Below are positions 8,353 to 16,243 of a stretch of DNA of 24,017 bases, one piece after another. Source of the DNA: Acetomicrobium sp. UBA5826 (GTDB lineage: Bacteria > Synergistota > Synergistia > Synergistales > Acetomicrobiaceae); assembly GCF_002433005.1 (NCBI RefSeq), contig NZ_DJHF01000016.1, forward strand, positions 35,100-59,116. Reading direction: 5' to 3'. The first letter of the stretch is position 1. Each line of letters starts with the position of its first letter. The position numbers and the translations under genes are program-made. The notes under the pieces were generated by a model. That model was given only the letters and a program-made list of their open reading frames with translations. It did not search any database and was not told the origin of the DNA.

Positions 8353-9223
8353 GTATATAATAAGAGACACGATGAGGTTGCTGACACGCCATTTTGGCGT
8401 CGTTCTACTGACGCTCGTTACGGTGGTGGCGGTCTTTTTAGCCGTGGGGATGAGCATCCTGCTTTCCGTAAATGTAGCGTCCCTCGCCTCCCAGATCGAA
8501 AGCGACCTCACCGTAGAGGCATATCTCAAGGATCAGGAAGCGAGGTCGGCGGTCCTTGAAAAACTGAAAAACATGCCTGAAATCAAAGAGGTGCGCTACA
8601 TATCTCCCGAAGAGGCCTTGAAGCGCCTGGACGCCAAGATCGGCCAGGGAGAACAGATAATATCTCTTTTAGGTGACAACCCCCTTCCGCCGAGCGTCAT
8701 CGCAACGGTGGACAGGGCAGAGAACCTGTCCCCCATTGCGCGAGAGATAGAGGCCTTTCCGGAGGTGGAAGACGTAATATATGCAGGAGAGGTAGCGGAG
8801 CGGCTGGCTTCACTGGCTTATTTTTTAAACAGGTTCGCCATGGCCGTGTTCTTCGTGGCGCTGCTTACGAGCCTCGTTATTATGATGAACACCATCAGGA
8901 TTGCTCTCTACTCCAGGCGAGAGGAGATAGCCGTCATGCTTTTGGTGGGTGCCACTCCAAGCTACGTATCACTTCCTTTTCTCCTGCAGGGCGTCATATT
9001 GGGGGGAGTTGGAGCGTTGATAGCCCTTTTTTTACTGCTCAGGGCCTACAGATGGTTAATAGATGTTTTGTCAAGGGTATTGCCCTTTTTTACCATGCTC
9101 GATTCGCCCGATATATCTCTTTGGCTTTTTTGTCTCCTTGTAGGCGGCGGGGTGGCGCTTGGGTGGCTGTGCAGTTGGACGGCTGTGTATAAATATGTCC
9201 GCAGGGCTTTAAAACCAAGATGA
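8339..9223 (+). CDS. ftsX: Cell-division protein FtsX
   Basis: Four-pass membrane partner of FtsE; its large first extracytoplasmic loop normally contacts a wall-hydrolase activator or hydrolase. The 294-residue protein has a membrane segment at about residues 20-44, then an outer loop of about 115 residues containing the family segment YISPEEALKRL. Three more membrane segments follow near residues 165-187, 215-237 and 265-285. The ATG at 8339 follows AGGTGGAG. The next gene is a secreted coiled-coil M23 protein, the expected partner. There is no long cytoplasmic N-terminal extension as in Proteobacteria, so it resembles the shorter Gram-positive form. Confidence 0.95.
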   Translation: MATFKYIIRDTMRLLTRHFGVVLLTLVTVVAVFLAVGMSILLSVNVASLASQIESDLTVEAYLKDQEARSAVLEKLKNMPEIKEVRYISPEEALKRLDAKIGQGEQIISLLGDNPLPPSVIATVDRAENLSPIAREIEAFPEVEDVIYAGEVAERLASLAYFLNRFAMAVFFVALLTSLVIMMNTIRIALYSRREEIAVMLLVGATPSYVSLPFLLQGVILGGVGALIALFLLLRAYRWLIDVLSRVLPFFTMLDSPDISLWLFCLLVGGGVALGWLCSWTAVYKYVRRALKPR

Positions 9224-9244
9224 AAAAATTGAGAGGTGAGGGCG

Positions 9245-10435
9245 GTGAATTTTGAGAGAAAGAAGCTCCCTGTTTGTTTCGTCTTTATTTTCGCCCTTTT
9301 TTTGGGCATCCTGGCTTTGACCGGTCCCTCTTTCGCCGATGATCTCGATGCCCGAATAAATCAGGAACAGCAAAAGCTCGAATACATACAGAAAAAGATC
9401 GAACAACACAAAAAGGAAGCAGCTTCCTACGCGAAAAAGGAAAAAAGCCTCCTCGCGGAGCTTGAGGAGATAAACCAAAAGGAGGAGGTCGCCAGGCAGA
9501 AGATAAAGGTCTTGGAGCTGAAGGAAAGAAAGCTCAACGAAAGAATAAAGGAATTAAGCAAAAAGATCGAGGAAGAAGAGGCGCTTCTGGCCAGGGCGAA
9601 AAAGGCTTTGAGCAGTCGCGTGGTTAGCCTTTATAAGTTCGGTTCGGTGAGCCAGTATAAGCTGCTTTTCTCGGCAAGAAACGTGCAGGAAGCCATGAGC
9701 ATGAGCTATCTTCTTGGAAGGGTCGCCAAGGCCGACAGCGAACTTATAGGTGAAGTCAGGGAAAGGAAACGCTCCCTCGAGGAATCCAAGGCTGAACTTC
9801 AAAGGCAAAAACAGGACCTTTTGGCCAACAAGAAGGACCTTGAGTCGGAGAGAAAAAAACTGCTTCAGGCGCAAAGCCAACAGAAAAAACTTATTTCGGA
9901 CATAAGGCAGCAAAAGAGCCTTCACGAGAAGGCCACTGCCGAGCTTGCAGCTTCCCAAAGGGAGCTTCAGGAAAAGATAAAATCCCTCATCGCTGAAAAA
10001 AGGCGAAGGGCAGCTGCTTCGAGCGGCCGAACTACACTGGTCGCGCCGAAGGGCAAACTGCTCTGGCCGGTAAGGGGGAGCATAAACGACAGATACGGGA
10101 CGCGGGTCCATCCTGTTTTCAAGACGAAGACGGTGCATACGGGGATTGACATCGGCGCTGCTCACGGCACGCCCGTGAAGGCAGCGGCGAGGGGGGAAGT
10201 CCTCTTTACGGGTTGGCTTAAAGGTTACGGACAGGTTATAATACTTGATCACGGCGGCGATATGACTACCGTTTACGCCCATCTTTCCGCCATAAACGTG
10301 AGGGAGGGGCAGGTCGTAAACCAGGGCGCCGTCATAGGAAGGGTGGGAAATACCGGCGTAGCCACCGGCCCGCATCTTCACTTCGAGGTTCGCATAAACG
10401 CCAATGCAGTTGATCCTCTTAGATATTTGCCATGA
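9245..10435 (+). CDS. EnvC/NlpD-like secreted coiled-coil M23 metallopeptidase
   Basis: Secreted murein hydrolase or hydrolase activator, most likely the FtsEX partner. I prefer GTG 9245 (GAGAGGTGAGG just upstream) over GTG 9236. It gives a 31-residue signal peptide (RKK, hydrophobic core, SFA before DDL). Residues about 32-255 are highly charged (K/E/Q/R-rich) and read as a long coiled coil with a central hinge around SRVVSLYKFGSVSQYKLLF. The M23/LytM domain is at about 270-392. Zinc ligands H298, D302 (HTGID) and H379 (HLHFE) and catalytic histidines H346 (YAHLS) and H377 are all present. E. coli EnvC has the same layout but a degenerate site and works by activating amidases. Here direct endopeptidase activity is plausible. 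Its position after ftsEX and before a YibQ-like gene mirrors the envC-yibQ order of E. coli. Confidence 0.93.
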   Translation: MNFERKKLPVCFVFIFALFLGILALTGPSFADDLDARINQEQQKLEYIQKKIEQHKKEAASYAKKEKSLLAELEEINQKEEVARQKIKVLELKERKLNERIKELSKKIEEEEALLARAKKALSSRVVSLYKFGSVSQYKLLFSARNVQEAMSMSYLLGRVAKADSELIGEVRERKRSLEESKAELQRQKQDLLANKKDLESERKKLLQAQSQQKKLISDIRQQKSLHEKATAELAASQRELQEKIKSLIAEKRRRAAASSGRTTLVAPKGKLLWPVRGSINDRYGTRVHPVFKTKTVHTGIDIGAAHGTPVKAAARGEVLFTGWLKGYGQVIILDHGGDMTTVYAHLSAINVREGQVVNQGAVIGRVGNTGVATGPHLHFEVRINANAVDPLRYLP

Positions 10436-10453
10436 TGCAAATGAAGGCGAGGG

Positions 10454-11674
10454 ATGGGAGTGAAAAAGTTCATTAGCAAGAAAAAGGGATTCCTATTAGG
10501 GCTGCTGCTCCTGATTCTTTTCGGCAGCTTAGGCCTTCTCGTAACTGGGGCTAGGGGTGAGTTTCAGTTCAAGGACATACTTCCCTTTGAGGCCCAATAC
10601 GTATGGATGATGAAGCAGACCAGGTCGATCCTTGAGACCTATCATGTGAATGACCAGAATAAAAAAAGCGATGAAGAGCTTTTCTACGGCGCCATGAAGG
10701 GGATGGTGTCAGCTTGGGGAGATCCCTACAGTAGATTTGTCGATCCCGACGAGTTAAAACAGGAAGAGATAGATATCGAGGGAGAATATGGTGGCCTGGG
10801 CATATACATAGGAAGCAAGGACGGCAAAATCCTCGTAATAAGCCCTATAGAGGGCACCCCTGCCCACAGGGTTGGCTTAGAGCCCATGGACGAGATAGTC
10901 AAGGTCGATGACGATATCGTATTGGGCTGGAACATAAACGATGTGGTCAAGATGTTGCGCGGAGAGCCTGACACTAAAGTCACCATTTGGGTCAGGCGCG
11001 AAGGGCACGACGAGCTTTTAAAATTTGAGATGACCAGGGAGCTTATAAAGATAGATTCCGTGAGCCAGAAAAGGCTGACGGGCGACGTTGCCTATATCAG
11101 GATTTCCCATTTCACGCAAAAGACACCTGAAGAGATGAAAAGCGCTTTAAAGGTAGCCCGGGATACCCAGGCGAAGGGGCTTGTTTTGGATTTGAGAAAC
11201 AATCCCGGCGGCTTGCTCGACGCCTGTGTGGCCGTGGCGGATTATTTCCTCGATGGCGGCGAAGTGGTGAGCATACGAGGGAGGGTCGATAGGGCCAACG
11301 AGGTCTTTAATGCCAACCCCGGTGCGCTCTTTAAAGGTCCCGTTGCCGTCTTGATAAACGAAGGAAGCGCCAGCGCCTCAGAGATAGTTGCAGGGGCATT
11401 TAAAGACAGGGACAGAGCTGTCCTCGTCGGCGAAAAGAGCTTCGGCAAGGGGTCAGTTCAGACCCTTTTTAAACTTCCCGACGGTTCGGGCCTTTTCGTC
11501 ACAATTGCCAGGTACTACACCCCTTCGGGCGTCGTGATAGACGGGGTGGGCATCGAGCCCCACGTTAAGATAGAAGGAAAGTATACGGGAAAGCTCGAAG
11601 ACGACGAACAGCTCAAGGAAGCGCTGAAAGAAGTCGAAGCTTTTTTAGTTAAAGCCAAAGAGGCCAAGCGGTAG
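10454..11674 (+). CDS. ctpA: CtpA-type carboxy-terminal processing protease (S41)
   Basis: Secreted or membrane-anchored serine protease with a PDZ domain. The 406-residue protein opens with KKFISKKKG and a hydrophobic anchor (about residues 15-35). A helical region follows, then a PDZ domain (about 105-190, with GEYGGLGIYIG), then the S41 catalytic core. The Ser/Lys dyad is intact: S307 in GSASASEI and K332 in SFGKGSVQ, 25 residues apart as in E. coli Tsp/Prc. The ATG at 10454 lies too close to GAGGG but has AAGG 6 bases upstream; GTG 10460 is an equally good start (GAGGG 6 bases upstream) and would remove two residues. Related CtpA/Prc proteases degrade peptidoglycan hydrolases, so the M23 protein encoded 18 bases upstream is a natural candidate substrate (inference). 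Confidence 0.95.
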   Translation: MGVKKFISKKKGFLLGLLLLILFGSLGLLVTGARGEFQFKDILPFEAQYVWMMKQTRSILETYHVNDQNKKSDEELFYGAMKGMVSAWGDPYSRFVDPDELKQEEIDIEGEYGGLGIYIGSKDGKILVISPIEGTPAHRVGLEPMDEIVKVDDDIVLGWNINDVVKMLRGEPDTKVTIWVRREGHDELLKFEMTRELIKIDSVSQKRLTGDVAYIRISHFTQKTPEEMKSALKVARDTQAKGLVLDLRNNPGGLLDACVAVADYFLDGGEVVSIRGRVDRANEVFNANPGALFKGPVAVLINEGSASASEIVAGAFKDRDRAVLVGEKSFGKGSVQTLFKLPDGSGLFVTIARYYTPSGVVIDGVGIEPHVKIEGKYTGKLEDDEQLKEALKEVEAFLVKAKEAKR

Positions 11675-11677
11675 GAG

Positions 11678-12625
11678 ATGAACTTTTCGAAAAAACACCT
11701 TTGGACGATCTTGCTTTTCGTCATGGCGACTGGGCTAGGATTGATCTTTGCGGCCACAAGAGAAGATGTGTCATCGAAGGACCATCCGACAGCGACTGTC
11801 AGGGCGGAAGTAAGTGACAGCTTATCTTCTGCTAGCGGCGAAAAAGTCACCGTAGATCCAAATACAGCAGAGGATGGACATCTCCCAGAAAGGGGAGAGG
11901 AAAAACAGGCCTTGACTGAGGAACCCCCAAAGGCAAAATCTTTGAAGGGTGCCTATCTTGCTATAGTCGTCGATGATTTGGGTTTTTCCTATGCCAGGGC
12001 CGAGGAGCTTGCCGGGCTGAAGATTCCCCTGACCTGGGCAATAATACCCTTCCAGAGGAGCAGCAAAGCTACGGCAGAGTTGGCGAGAAAAAAGGGCATC
12101 CCCTTTCTCGTACACGTCCCTATGCAGGCTTTCGGGGACAAGGAAAGTCAAAAGCATCTCGTAGCCCTTTCCATGGATGACGAAAAGATAAGAAGAAACG
12201 TAAGGGAGGCCTTAAAGTCTCTTCCGGGCGCCATCGGCGTGAACAACCACAGGGGCTCTGCGGCGACTTCCGACATGAGGGCGATGAGAGCTCTCATGGA
12301 AGAGCTGAGACAGGATAACATGATATTTTTGGACAGCAGGACGGCGGCTTCTTCCGTAGCAGCCATAGAGGCGAGAAAGGCGGGCATTTTTGCCTTGGAA
12401 AACGGAGCCTTCATCGATCATCTGGAGGACATTAAGTTCATGTGGTCCCAGCTTGAGCGTGCGGCGAGTCAGGCGCAGAGGCGGGGTTACGCCGTCGCCA
12501 TATGCCACGCCCGCCCCGTCACATTGACTTTTTTAAATCAACTGGACTCGAATCCCGACATAGGTGTAAAATTAGTGACCGTCGACGAACTCGTTCGTAT
12601 TTTATCCAAATCTCACGGCAATTAA
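11678..12625 (+). CDS. Divergent polysaccharide deacetylase family protein (YibQ-like)
   Basis: Secreted or anchored member of the divergent polysaccharide deacetylase family (DUF610, YibQ). The 315-residue protein has an N-terminal hydrophobic anchor (about residues 8-26), a polar, probably disordered linker to about residue 90, then a NodB-like barrel. Visible motifs are IVVDDLGFS with D99/D100, HVPMQA, NNHRGSAATSD and FLDSRT, consistent with a metal site of this family. The start ATG 11678 directly abuts AGGAG, which is part of the ctpA stop region. The spacing is poor, but an in-frame TAG at 11672 rules out an earlier start, so coupling to ctpA is likely. YibQ genes commonly follow envC; the substrate is unknown. 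Confidence 0.9.
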   Translation: MNFSKKHLWTILLFVMATGLGLIFAATREDVSSKDHPTATVRAEVSDSLSSASGEKVTVDPNTAEDGHLPERGEEKQALTEEPPKAKSLKGAYLAIVVDDLGFSYARAEELAGLKIPLTWAIIPFQRSSKATAELARKKGIPFLVHVPMQAFGDKESQKHLVALSMDDEKIRRNVREALKSLPGAIGVNNHRGSAATSDMRAMRALMEELRQDNMIFLDSRTAASSVAAIEARKAGIFALENGAFIDHLEDIKFMWSQLERAASQAQRRGYAVAICHARPVTLTFLNQLDSNPDIGVKLVTVDELVRILSKSHGN

Positions 12626-12669
12626 TCGCGTTTTTAATCCCACCAAATTCAAGGAAGGGATGTGTAAAA

Positions 12670-13953
12670 ATGAAGGGCAAGGCAGAAGTAATCCTAGGAA
12701 TGCAATGGGGCGACGAAGGAAAGGGCAGGGTCGTCGACGCCATAATGTCTAAATGCGATGTGGTGGTTCGTTATCAGGGAGGAGCTAACGCAGGGCATAC
12801 CGTCATAGTAGAGGGCAAGAAATACGTCTTTCACATCCTCCCTTCGGGGATGCTCTATTCCGGAAAGACCTGTGTTGTGGGAAACGGCGTGGTTATAGAC
12901 CCCGACAGGCTTTTTGAGGAGCTTGACGAGCTTTCCTCTCAAGGCATGGACAGGGCAAGGCTGATCGTCAGCGGTTCCGCTCACGTCGTGATGCCCTATC
13001 ACAAAATATTAGATCAGCTGGAAGAGAAGAGCCGAAGGGACGAAAAACGCATTGGAACGACGGGGCAGGGCATAGGCCCCTGCTACGTGGACAAGTTCAA
13101 CAGGACGGGCATCAGGGTTTACGACCTGATGCATCCCGAGACACTTCGTGAAAAGCTGGATTACATCCTCGGCTTGAAAAACCAGATAATCACAAGGATA
13201 TACGATGAAAAGCCCATATCCTTCGATTCCGTTTTCGAAAGGGCCATGGAGTGGAAGGAGCGCCTCTCCCTTTACGTCGGAGACAGCTCGCTGGTCGTGG
13301 CCAATGCCCTGGAGGAAGGAAAAAGGGTGCTTTTCGAGGGCGCCCAGGGCACCATGCTGGACATAGATCACGGAACCTACCCCTACGTGACGAGCTCCAA
13401 TCCCAGCTGTGGAGGGGTTTTTACGGGTACGGGTGTGGGGCCGAAAGGCGTGGACAGAATTATAGGAGTGGCCAAAGCCTATTGCACCAGGGTCGGCGAG
13501 GGGCCCTTCCCGTCGGAGGATTTTGAAGATAAGGGCAACTTCCTTAGAGAAAAGGGCAAAGAGTTCGGCGCCACGACGGGACGGCCCAGGAGGTGCGGCT
13601 GGCTCGACATGGTGGCCTTGAAGTACGCCATCAGGGTCAACGGCGCTACCCATTTGGCATTAACTAAGCTTGACGTTCTGTCAGGCCTCGAGGAGATAAA
13701 GGTTTGCGTCGCCTACGAACAGGAGGGCAGACGGTTCGAGGAATATCCCGCCGATACGGAGATTTTAAATTCAGTAAAGCCTGTTTATAAGGCCTTCAAG
13801 GGCTTCAGCGAAGACACTAGCAAGGCTAAAACCATGGAAGACCTTCCATTGGCAGCACGAGACTACGTTAAATTTATAGAAGAGGAGACGGGCCTTCCCG
13901 TCATAATCCTCGGCGTCGGTCCTGACAGAAGGGAAACCATATACAACGAGTAG
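12670..13953 (+). CDS. purA: Adenylosuccinate synthetase PurA
   Basis: Cytoplasmic enzyme that joins IMP and aspartate using GTP, the first committed step to AMP. I chose ATG 12670: AAGGAAGGGA ends 9 bases upstream and it gives a 427-residue protein with the standard N-terminus. Upstream in-frame starts lie in the preceding gene. Key motifs are WGDEGKGR with the catalytic D15, GGANAGHT with H43, GTTGQGIGPCY, FEGAQGTMLDIDHGTYPYVT, and TTGRPRRCGWLDM. A 44-base gap separates it from the deacetylase gene, the largest gap in the first 16 kb. I see no clear -35/-10 pair there. Why a purine gene sits among envelope genes is unclear; it may simply be part of a housekeeping operon. Confidence 0.98.
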   Translation: MKGKAEVILGMQWGDEGKGRVVDAIMSKCDVVVRYQGGANAGHTVIVEGKKYVFHILPSGMLYSGKTCVVGNGVVIDPDRLFEELDELSSQGMDRARLIVSGSAHVVMPYHKILDQLEEKSRRDEKRIGTTGQGIGPCYVDKFNRTGIRVYDLMHPETLREKLDYILGLKNQIITRIYDEKPISFDSVFERAMEWKERLSLYVGDSSLVVANALEEGKRVLFEGAQGTMLDIDHGTYPYVTSSNPSCGGVFTGTGVGPKGVDRIIGVAKAYCTRVGEGPFPSEDFEDKGNFLREKGKEFGATTGRPRRCGWLDMVALKYAIRVNGATHLALTKLDVLSGLEEIKVCVAYEQEGRRFEEYPADTEILNSVKPVYKAFKGFSEDTSKAKTMEDLPLAARDYVKFIEEETGLPVIILGVGPDRRETIYNE

Positions 13954-13971
13954 AATGAAGGTCATGTAGAC

Positions 13972-15147
13972 ATGTCCCGAGGCAAAAGATTGAAAGCGGT
14001 GTTCGTAATAAGCGACGGCATTCGCGGGCACGTCAACCAAAGCCGCGGCGTCGCTCATTTTCTGTCCCTTATTACCGGGTGCGAGGTGCGGGAACTGGAG
14101 GCAAGACCTGCGGGATTTCTTGTAAAAATTAAGGCCAAAAGGGCAATCGATAAAGAGGGTAACGGAAAAGCGCTTGTGCGTTGGCTTAAGGGGACAGGAG
14201 GGGTGTCTTTCCAGGAAGCCGTAAAAGAAACCTTACGCTCCCTCAACGCGGCGGGCGAAGAGGTGCTTTTTCTTTCCGCAGGAAGCGGAGTTGCGCCCCT
14301 TTGTCTCTCTTTGGGACGGCTTTTTAAGGGCGGGTGCGCTACTATAATGACTCCCGCCGTGCTGGGGACGAGGCCCTTTGATTTTGCCGTCGTCCCGGAA
14401 CACGACTTCCCGAAGTCTTCTAAAAACGTCCTGGTCACCCTGGGAGCCCCAAACTTCGTCACCGAAGAAAAGATAAGACAGGAAGCCGAAAGGCTAAAAG
14501 AGCTTTTTCCTCCCCGTTTTGAAAAAAGGATAGGGCTTCTTTTGGGGGGAGACGACGGAAACTACCGCATCACGCCCCGCTGGATCGAAGGAGTCGTAAA
14601 GCCTGTATTCGAGTATGCCGATAAAAACGGAGCCGACCTTTACGTTACGACCTCCAGGCGCACCTCCGAAGAAAGCGAAAAGGCCCTGGAAGGCCTGGCG
14701 CAAAAACATCCCTGCGTCAGGTATCTCTGTCTGGCCTCCCGCGATCCCTACAACCCTCTTTACGGCATCTTCGGCCTTGCCACCCACCTTTTGGCCACCG
14801 AGGACTCCGTATCCATGGTATCCGAGGCAGCGACTGCTGGCTTTCGGGTGGGCGTCCTTTTGGCGGAACGCAAAAAAAGCGTAAAAAGACTTGCCGAAGG
14901 CTTTTGCAAACATCTTGTCGACTGGAAAATTCTGTCGGCCGGGTGCCTCTTCGGCGTGCCGAAATTCGTCCTGGCCATAGAGAGGTTTTGCGAGCGAGGT
15001 CTCGCCTGCTTTATAAAAGACTTTGCCGACTTCGAAAGTTTCGTCGAAGGAAGTTTTTCGGGCAAACACGGCGTGCAGTTTTGCGAGGCTAAAAGGGCGG
15101 CAGAATGGATTGCCTCAGCTTGGGAAGAAGGGGAGTCGACAAGGTGA
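13972..15147 (+). CDS. ELM1-family (mitochondrial fission ELM1-like) protein, GT-B-like
   Basis: Member of the family named after plant ELM1, whose bacterial members have no settled function. Of 391 residues, the N-terminal half carries the variant SDGIRGHVNQSRG of the usual DGxxGHxNQ motif. The C-terminal half has LLLGGDDGNYRI, TTSRRTSEESE and the highly conserved patch DPYNPLYGIFGLATH followed by TEDSVSMVSEA. That patch resembles the nucleotide-sugar side of GT-B glycosyltransferases such as MurG, and I read the protein as a probable GT-B-fold enzyme. The ATG at 13972 has GAAGGT 9 bases upstream. It ends in a GTGA overlap with the first glycosyltransferase of the surface-glycan cluster, which supports a role in lipid or LPS glycosylation (inference). 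No signal peptide is seen. Confidence 0.85.
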   Translation: MSRGKRLKAVFVISDGIRGHVNQSRGVAHFLSLITGCEVRELEARPAGFLVKIKAKRAIDKEGNGKALVRWLKGTGGVSFQEAVKETLRSLNAAGEEVLFLSAGSGVAPLCLSLGRLFKGGCATIMTPAVLGTRPFDFAVVPEHDFPKSSKNVLVTLGAPNFVTEEKIRQEAERLKELFPPRFEKRIGLLLGGDDGNYRITPRWIEGVVKPVFEYADKNGADLYVTTSRRTSEESEKALEGLAQKHPCVRYLCLASRDPYNPLYGIFGLATHLLATEDSVSMVSEAATAGFRVGVLLAERKKSVKRLAEGFCKHLVDWKILSAGCLFGVPKFVLAIERFCERGLACFIKDFADFESFVEGSFSGKHGVQFCEAKRAAEWIASAWEEGESTR

Positions 15148-16184
15148 AAAGGGAGTTGCTTAAGGTAATTCAGATGCTTCCGGAATTGCACGAAGGCGGT
15201 GTGGAACGCCACGTGTTGTGGCTTTCGGGTGCGCTGGCAAAGCAGGGTCATGAGGTCATGGTCGTAAGCAAGGGGGGAAAGCTCGAAAAGTTCCTCGACG
15301 AAGCGGTAAAGGTATGGCACCTTCCCGTTCACGCCAAAAACCCCTTTACCGCTCTTTGGTGTGCTTTGCTCGTCGCCCGAAGGGCAAGAAAGGAAGGCTG
15401 GCAGATAATTCACGCCCACTCGCGCGTTCCCTTTTGGATCGCTCGGTGGGCAAGCTCTTTTAGCGGCGTTCCCTGGGTCGCGACCACTCACGACACCTTT
15501 AAACATTCCTTTGTTTTGCATCCTTTAAAAAAAGCCTGTGCGGCTATAAGTGTGAGCCATTCGGTTAAAGAGCATTTGAGTTCATACCTTCCCGAAAGGA
15601 CTTATGTAATATACAATGGACTGCTGCCTACGGAGAAAAGTTGGCAGGGAAGTTTGAAAGACGATCCATTTAAGTTTCTCTTTATTGGTCGTCTTACGTC
15701 CAGAAAGGGTTTGCAAGTTGCTTTAAAGGCTTTGGCAGGTGTAGAGGAGAAGTGGGTTTTAGATGTTGTGGGCGATGGACCTAAACGGGAGGAACTTGAA
15801 AGGCTAAGCGTTGATCTGGGGATTGAGGATAAAGTCCGCTTTTGGGGCTTTCGAGAAGATACTGATGAATGGCATGCCAGATGTTCCTGCTTCTTATTCC
15901 CCTCTCTTGAGGAAGGAATGGGCATGACCTTAATGCGTGCCATCCAGATGGGCGTTCCCGTTTTGGCGTCGGATCTTCCTCCAGTGAGGGAGTTATGCCT
16001 TAATCCTGATACTTTATTAAGGCCTGGAGACGAACAAGCTTGGAGAGAAGCACTTAAGCTTTTATTATCAGAAAGGAAATCTGTTCAAGATTTTGACCGG
16101 AATAAAATACGCTCAGTTGCAGAGATGGCCGAGCTTGTCTTTGAAGTATATCGAAAATGTACATTTAAAAGTTCTGTAATTTAA
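15144..16184 (+). CDS. Glycosyltransferase family 4, altered EX7E motif
   Basis: Retaining GT-B glycosyltransferase, probably adding a sugar to a lipid-linked or LPS-core acceptor at the inner face of the membrane. I chose GTG 15144: GGGGAG lies 8 bases upstream, it makes a GTGA overlap with the ELM1-like gene, and it starts right at the fold (LLKVIQMLPELHEGGVE). An ATG at 15105 would add 13 residues from the upstream gene. The 346 residues include HAHSRVP, ISVSHSVKEHL, VIYNG, FIGRLTSRKG and VVGDGPKR. In the usual E-x7-E position the second glutamate is arginine (E257, R265), unlike the other GT4 genes here. Base composition drops from about nt 15600 to the 3' end (line 16141 has 11 of 60 G/C, including 17 bases past the stop), so the gene may be mosaic. 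Confidence 0.88.
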   Translation: MKRELLKVIQMLPELHEGGVERHVLWLSGALAKQGHEVMVVSKGGKLEKFLDEAVKVWHLPVHAKNPFTALWCALLVARRARKEGWQIIHAHSRVPFWIARWASSFSGVPWVATTHDTFKHSFVLHPLKKACAAISVSHSVKEHLSSYLPERTYVIYNGLLPTEKSWQGSLKDDPFKFLFIGRLTSRKGLQVALKALAGVEEKWVLDVVGDGPKREELERLSVDLGIEDKVRFWGFREDTDEWHARCSCFLFPSLEEGMGMTLMRAIQMGVPVLASDLPPVRELCLNPDTLLRPGDEQAWREALKLLLSERKSVQDFDRNKIRSVAEMAELVFEVYRKCTFKSSVI

Positions 16185-16243
16185 TTTCTTTTAATTTAGA
16201 ATGAAAGACTTAAATACAAAGCTTAGGGGAGTTATGTGCGCAC

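Noticed and set aside
12524..12552. TTGACT as a -35 box for purA
   Set aside because: No -10 match at 16-18 bases; it lies in coding sequence of the deacetylase gene.
12502..12669. N-terminal extension of PurA from an ATG at 12502
   Set aside because: It lies inside the deacetylase gene in another frame; ATG 12670 has a strong ribosome site and gives the standard PurA N-terminus.
13009..13653. A 214-codon minus-strand frame inside purA
   Set aside because: It is antisense to the conserved PurA motifs; length alone does not support it.
16172..16202. Promoter upstream of the GT9 gene (TAGAAT at 16197-16202)
   Set aside because: No acceptable -35 box at normal spacing; in AT-rich DNA such a -10 match is expected by chance.
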